Source: Alphaproteobacteria bacterium (GTDB lineage Bacteria; Pseudomonadota; Alphaproteobacteria; UBA828). Taken from it: a DNA stretch of 8,236 nucleotides. Position 1 is the first letter of the stretch. Each line of letters begins with the position of its first letter. Under the pieces are notes generated by a model that was not told the DNA's origin, did not search any database, and saw only the letters and a list, made by a program, of their open reading frames with translations. Below, piece by piece: positions 5,924 through 8,236 of the stretch. Location: assembly GCA_018668475.1 (NCBI GenBank), contig JABJCZ010000212.1, positions 1-8,236 of the forward strand. Direction: 5' to 3'. The translations under genes and the position numbers were made by a program.

Positions 5924-6986
5924 CACGTTAACCGCCGCCCTTGGCGCGGAAACCTCCCGGCGCGCAGAGACATTCCTGTCGGCCATTGACGCCTACCAGC
6001 ACCATCCGTATCGGCGTCGTATGAAAGAGCCGCCTGTGATTTGGTCCGCCGGCGCGGCCCGGCTGCTTGATTATGGCGCCCTCGCTGGCGCCTCTCCCGG
6101 CGCTCCAGTTGTTTTGCTCGTGCCCTCATTGATCAACCGGGCCTACATACTCGATCTCCAGCCGCGCCGCAGCTTCGCCCGGTATCTTGTGCGCCGTGGT
6201 CTGCGCCCGATGCTGCTGGACTGGGGTACGCCCGGCGCTGACGAGCAAACCTATGGTCTGGATGACTATATTTTGACTGTGCTGAATGGCGCTTTGTCGG
6301 CCGCCTGTAAGGCGGGCGGCGGGCCCGTGGCATTGCTCGGTTATTGCATGGGAGGGTTGCTGACGTTACCGGCAGCTCTGGCGCGTCCATCGGATGTTGC
6401 AGCGTTGGTCAATCTGGCCACGCCGTGGGATTTCCATGCGGATGGAGGTGTGCAGCGCGATATGGTTATGGCAATGTCCGGCCCGTTCCGCCAAGTGCTG
6501 GGCGGGCTTGGAAATATGCCGGTTGACCTGTTGCAGGCGATGTTTGCCGGCCTCGATCCCTTGCTGGCGCTCCGCAAGTTCACGGCCTTCGCCGCGCTTG
6601 AATCCGATTCCGCCCAGGCGCGGAATTTTGTGGCGCTGGAGGACTGGTTGAATGATGGCGTGCCGCTGGCCGGGCCAGTCGCGGATGCCTGCCTGTTTGC
6701 CTGGTATGGTGAGAACCAGACCGCACAGGGCAACTGGCAAGTCGGCGGCAAGCCTGTTCGCCCGGAAGCCCTGACGATGCCATTTCTCAATGTCGTGCCA
6801 TCATCAGACCGGATCGTGCCGCCAAATTCGGCGTTGGCCCTGAGCGATTGCGTGCCGCATGCTGAAACGTTGCGCCCTTCACTTGGGCACATCGGTATGA
6901 TGGTATCACCGCGCGCGCCGCGCGAACTCTGGCGCGATCTTGCCGACTGGTTGCGGGCTGTAGACTTTGGCGCGCCACACGGCTGA
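5727..6986 (+). CDS. phaC: PHA synthase, class III-type PhaC
   Basis: This 419-residue alpha/beta-hydrolase-fold enzyme polymerises (R)-3-hydroxyacyl-CoA at the granule surface. The core matches class III PhaC: VPSLINRAYILDLQ (132-145), LDWGTPG (164-170), YGLDDYI (176-182), lipase-like box GYCMGG (205-210) with nucleophile Cys207, NLATPWDF (229-236), PSSDRIVPP with Asp361, and LGHIGMMVS with His388. Those three form the expected Cys-Asp-His triad. Class III enzymes are about 355 residues with the Cys near 149; here there are roughly 58 extra N-terminal residues, of which the first 65 are encoded within the overlap with the upstream gene. HHPYRRRMKEPPVIW (92-106) precedes the core. The start is GTG with GGAGG six bases upstream; ATG 5799 (395 residues) is the alternative. 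phaB follows after 74 bases. Confidence 0.92.
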   Translation: MGPQNLSAPARTGPRPLPLHLGAAMMMWQSSLAALQIARHGLLPWKAPLDAKAATLQNDLEAANPDTLTAALGAETSRRAETFLSAIDAYQHHPYRRRMKEPPVIWSAGAARLLDYGALAGASPGAPVVLLVPSLINRAYILDLQPRRSFARYLVRRGLRPMLLDWGTPGADEQTYGLDDYILTVLNGALSAACKAGGGPVALLGYCMGGLLTLPAALARPSDVAALVNLATPWDFHADGGVQRDMVMAMSGPFRQVLGGLGNMPVDLLQAMFAGLDPLLALRKFTAFAALESDSAQARNFVALEDWLNDGVPLAGPVADACLFAWYGENQTAQGNWQVGGKPVRPEALTMPFLNVVPSSDRIVPPNSALALSDCVPHAETLRPSLGHIGMMVSPRAPRELWRDLADWLRAVDFGAPHG

Positions 6987-6992
6987 AACGAG

Positions 6993-7006
6993 AGACGGCA
7001 CCGTCT
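6993..7006. repeat. Short dyad in phaC-phaB gap
   Basis: AGACGG and CCGTCT flank a two-base centre, giving a 14-base perfect dyad seven bases after the phaC stop. As RNA it would be a weak 5-base stem with a 4-base loop and has no T-run, so it is not a convincing terminator. It may be a processing or stability element, or chance. Confidence 0.25.
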
Positions 7007-7060
7007 GCTGTCACAATTGAACTGGCCCCTGTCATTGGCCTTGAAACGGGAGATGGTGCT

Positions 7061-7783
7061 TTGGAACGTGTTGCGTTGGTAACTGGGGGCACCCGTGGAA
7101 TTGGCGCCGCTATATCGGTTCGGCTACAGAAAGCCGGGTATCAGGTGGCGGCGAATTATCATAGTGCCGAAAAAGCGGCTCAGGCCTTTGCCGCTGAGAC
7201 CGGCATTGCCGTCTTCAAATGGGATGTCAGTAAATTTGAAGCCTGCGAGAAGGGCGTGGCCGAGGTTGAGGCCACAGTTGGCCCCATCGACGTGCTGGTC
7301 AACAATGCGGGAATCACGCGCGATTCAACGTTGCATAAAATGACCCCGGAGTCCTGGCAGGAGGTGCTCGACACCAATCTCGGGTCCTGCTTCAACATGT
7401 GTCGCCTGGCGATCCCTGCCATGCGAAAGCGCGCTTTCGGCCGCATTGTCAACGTTGGCTCCATCAACGGTCAGGCCGGCCAGTATGGCCAGGTCAATTA
7501 TGCTGCAGCAAAATCCGGTATTCACGGGTTCACCAAGGCGCTGGCTCTTGAGGGGGCTCGGGCTGGTGTGACCGTCAATGCCGTTGCGCCCGGTTACGTC
7601 GATACCGATATGGTCCGCGCCGTGCCCGACAATATCCTTGAGAAAATTATCGCCAATGTGCCAGTGGGCCGTCTTGGGCGCGCAGATGACATCGCGCGTG
7701 CGGTCGAGTTTCTGGTTGCTGACGATGCTGATTTCATTACCGGCTCGACGCTGTCTGTAAATGGCGGGCAGCACATGTACTAG
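7061..7783 (+). CDS. phaB: PhaB, acetoacetyl-CoA reductase
   Basis: This 240-residue short-chain dehydrogenase reduces acetoacetyl-CoA to (R)-3-hydroxybutyryl-CoA, normally with NADPH, supplying the synthase. It shows TGGTRGIG (8-15), NNAG (81-84), Asn106, Ser134, Tyr147 and Lys151 (YAAAK). PhaB hallmarks are ITRDSTLHKM (85-94), NGQAGQYGQVNYAAAK (136-151), VDTDMVRAV (180-188) and GGQHMY at the end; the length is typical. The start codon is TTG at 7061: CGGGAG ends eight bases upstream, and there is no in-frame ATG or GTG near. FabG is the main alternative, but the ITRD and GQ(Y/F)GQ motifs plus position after phaC favour PhaB. It sits 74 bases after phaC and 57 bases before a paralog. Confidence 0.95.
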   Translation: MERVALVTGGTRGIGAAISVRLQKAGYQVAANYHSAEKAAQAFAAETGIAVFKWDVSKFEACEKGVAEVEATVGPIDVLVNNAGITRDSTLHKMTPESWQEVLDTNLGSCFNMCRLAIPAMRKRAFGRIVNVGSINGQAGQYGQVNYAAAKSGIHGFTKALALEGARAGVTVNAVAPGYVDTDMVRAVPDNILEKIIANVPVGRLGRADDIARAVEFLVADDADFITGSTLSVNGGQHMY

Positions 7784-7840
7784 AGCTGCTATTTCCGTGG
7801 CCAGGTTGACCAACAACAAACCAACCGATCAGGAGTTGAG

Positions 7841-8236
7841 ATGAGCAAGAGTGCCCTTGTGACGGGTGGAACACGCGGAATCGGTGCCGGCATTGCCGTC
7901 GCGATGCGGGACGCCGGTTATGATGTTGCCGTGAACTACAACAGCGACGACGCCGTCGCCGCCGCTTTTTCGGCTGAGACAGGCATTGCCGCTTTCAAAT
8001 GGGATGTCAGTGACTTTGCCGGTGCTGAAGCCGGCTACAAGGCGTATGTCGAGAAGCGTGGCCCGGTGGAAGTACTGGTCAATAACGCGGGCACCGCCTG
8101 GGATGCTCGGTTCGAAAATATGACGGAGGAACAATGGCACCGGGTATTGCGGGTCAATCTCGATTCCGTGTTCGTCATGTCGAGGCTGGTTTATCCTGAC
8201 ATGGTTGAAAAAAAGTGGGGCCGGATCATCAATATC
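7841..8236 (+). CDS. Second PhaB-like acetoacetyl-CoA reductase, partial
   Basis: An ATG at 7841 with AGGAG five bases upstream (7831-7835) opens a frame that stays open to the window edge, giving 132 residues. It has TGGTRGIG (8-15), FKWDVS (52-57), NNAG (81-84), Asn106 (RVNL) and GRIINI at the cut end. By hand count about 70 of 132 positions are identical to the preceding PhaB, with no gaps, so this is a tandem paralog. It differs in the substrate loop: NNAG is followed by TAWDARFENM where PhaB has ITRD...KM; the Asp is kept. The catalytic Ser, Tyr and Lys lie outside the window. It may be an acetoacetyl-CoA reductase with a different substrate range or cofactor. Gene spacing of 57 bases suggests the same operon. 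Confidence 0.88.
   Translation, partial: MSKSALVTGGTRGIGAGIAVAMRDAGYDVAVNYNSDDAVAAAFSAETGIAAFKWDVSDFAGAEAGYKAYVEKRGPVEVLVNNAGTAWDARFENMTEEQWHRVLRVNLDSVFVMSRLVYPDMVEKKWGRIINI

Noticed and set aside
5605..6129. 174-residue minus-strand frame over the phaE-like/phaC overlap
   Set aside because: It has Arg/Ala-rich composition typical of a GC-rich shadow frame and no motifs; the two plus-strand frames already explain the region.
7325..7819. 164-residue minus-strand frame opposite phaB
   Set aside because: It is antisense to a gene with complete short-chain dehydrogenase motifs and is a shadow frame.
7804..7826. GGTTG/CAACC inverted repeat between the two reductases as a terminator
   Set aside because: It has a five-base stem with a 13-base loop and no T-run; too weak, and the spacing suggests the operon continues.

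Overview
The window looks like a chromosomal segment of a PHB-making alphaproteobacterium with moderately high GC. The evidence is a PhaR-type polyhydroxyalkanoate regulator divergent from a PHA synthase operon, TTAACC boxes of the CtrA type in the only AT-rich intergenic region, and a long GGDEF/EAL signalling protein. The genus cannot be named from this sequence. No tRNA, rRNA, CRISPR array, insertion sequence or phage gene was seen.

Left part (1-2469, all minus strand): a small hypothetical protein gene (1975-2469) lies upstream of an acyl-CoA synthetase gene (280-1821). The synthetase motifs most resemble the oxalyl-CoA synthetase (Pcs60/AAE3) branch. Its stop codon overlaps the start of a ketopantoate-reductase-family gene (PanE/ApbA) that runs off the left edge, so the two are probably co-translated.

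Middle (2470-4656): a 390-base AT-rich divergent region carries three TTAACCAT boxes and a plausible promoter. It precedes a plus-strand PAS-GGDEF-EAL protein (2860-4578) whose GGDEF motif is degenerate (AHDQF) and whose EAL residues look intact, so it is probably a c-di-GMP phosphodiesterase. One or two hairpins separate it from the convergent phaR.

Right part (4641-8236): a PHB locus. phaR (minus) is divergent from a plus-strand operon of four genes: a small PhaE/PhaR-subunit-like protein, a class III-type PHA synthase PhaC, an acetoacetyl-CoA reductase PhaB, and a second PhaB-like reductase cut by the right edge. The first two genes overlap out of frame by 197 bases, with a good Shine-Dalgarno site for phaC inside the first gene. 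The two reductases would make (R)-3-hydroxyacyl-CoA, the synthase pair would polymerise it, and PhaR would sense the polymer and control the divergent promoter.

The most interesting points are the compact, overlapping synthase pair in class IV-like order with a class III-like catalytic subunit, the inverted repeats between phaR and the operon, the tandem reductases with one unusually conserved nucleotide tract, and the acyl-CoA synthetase that lacks the usual arginine in its A8 motif.
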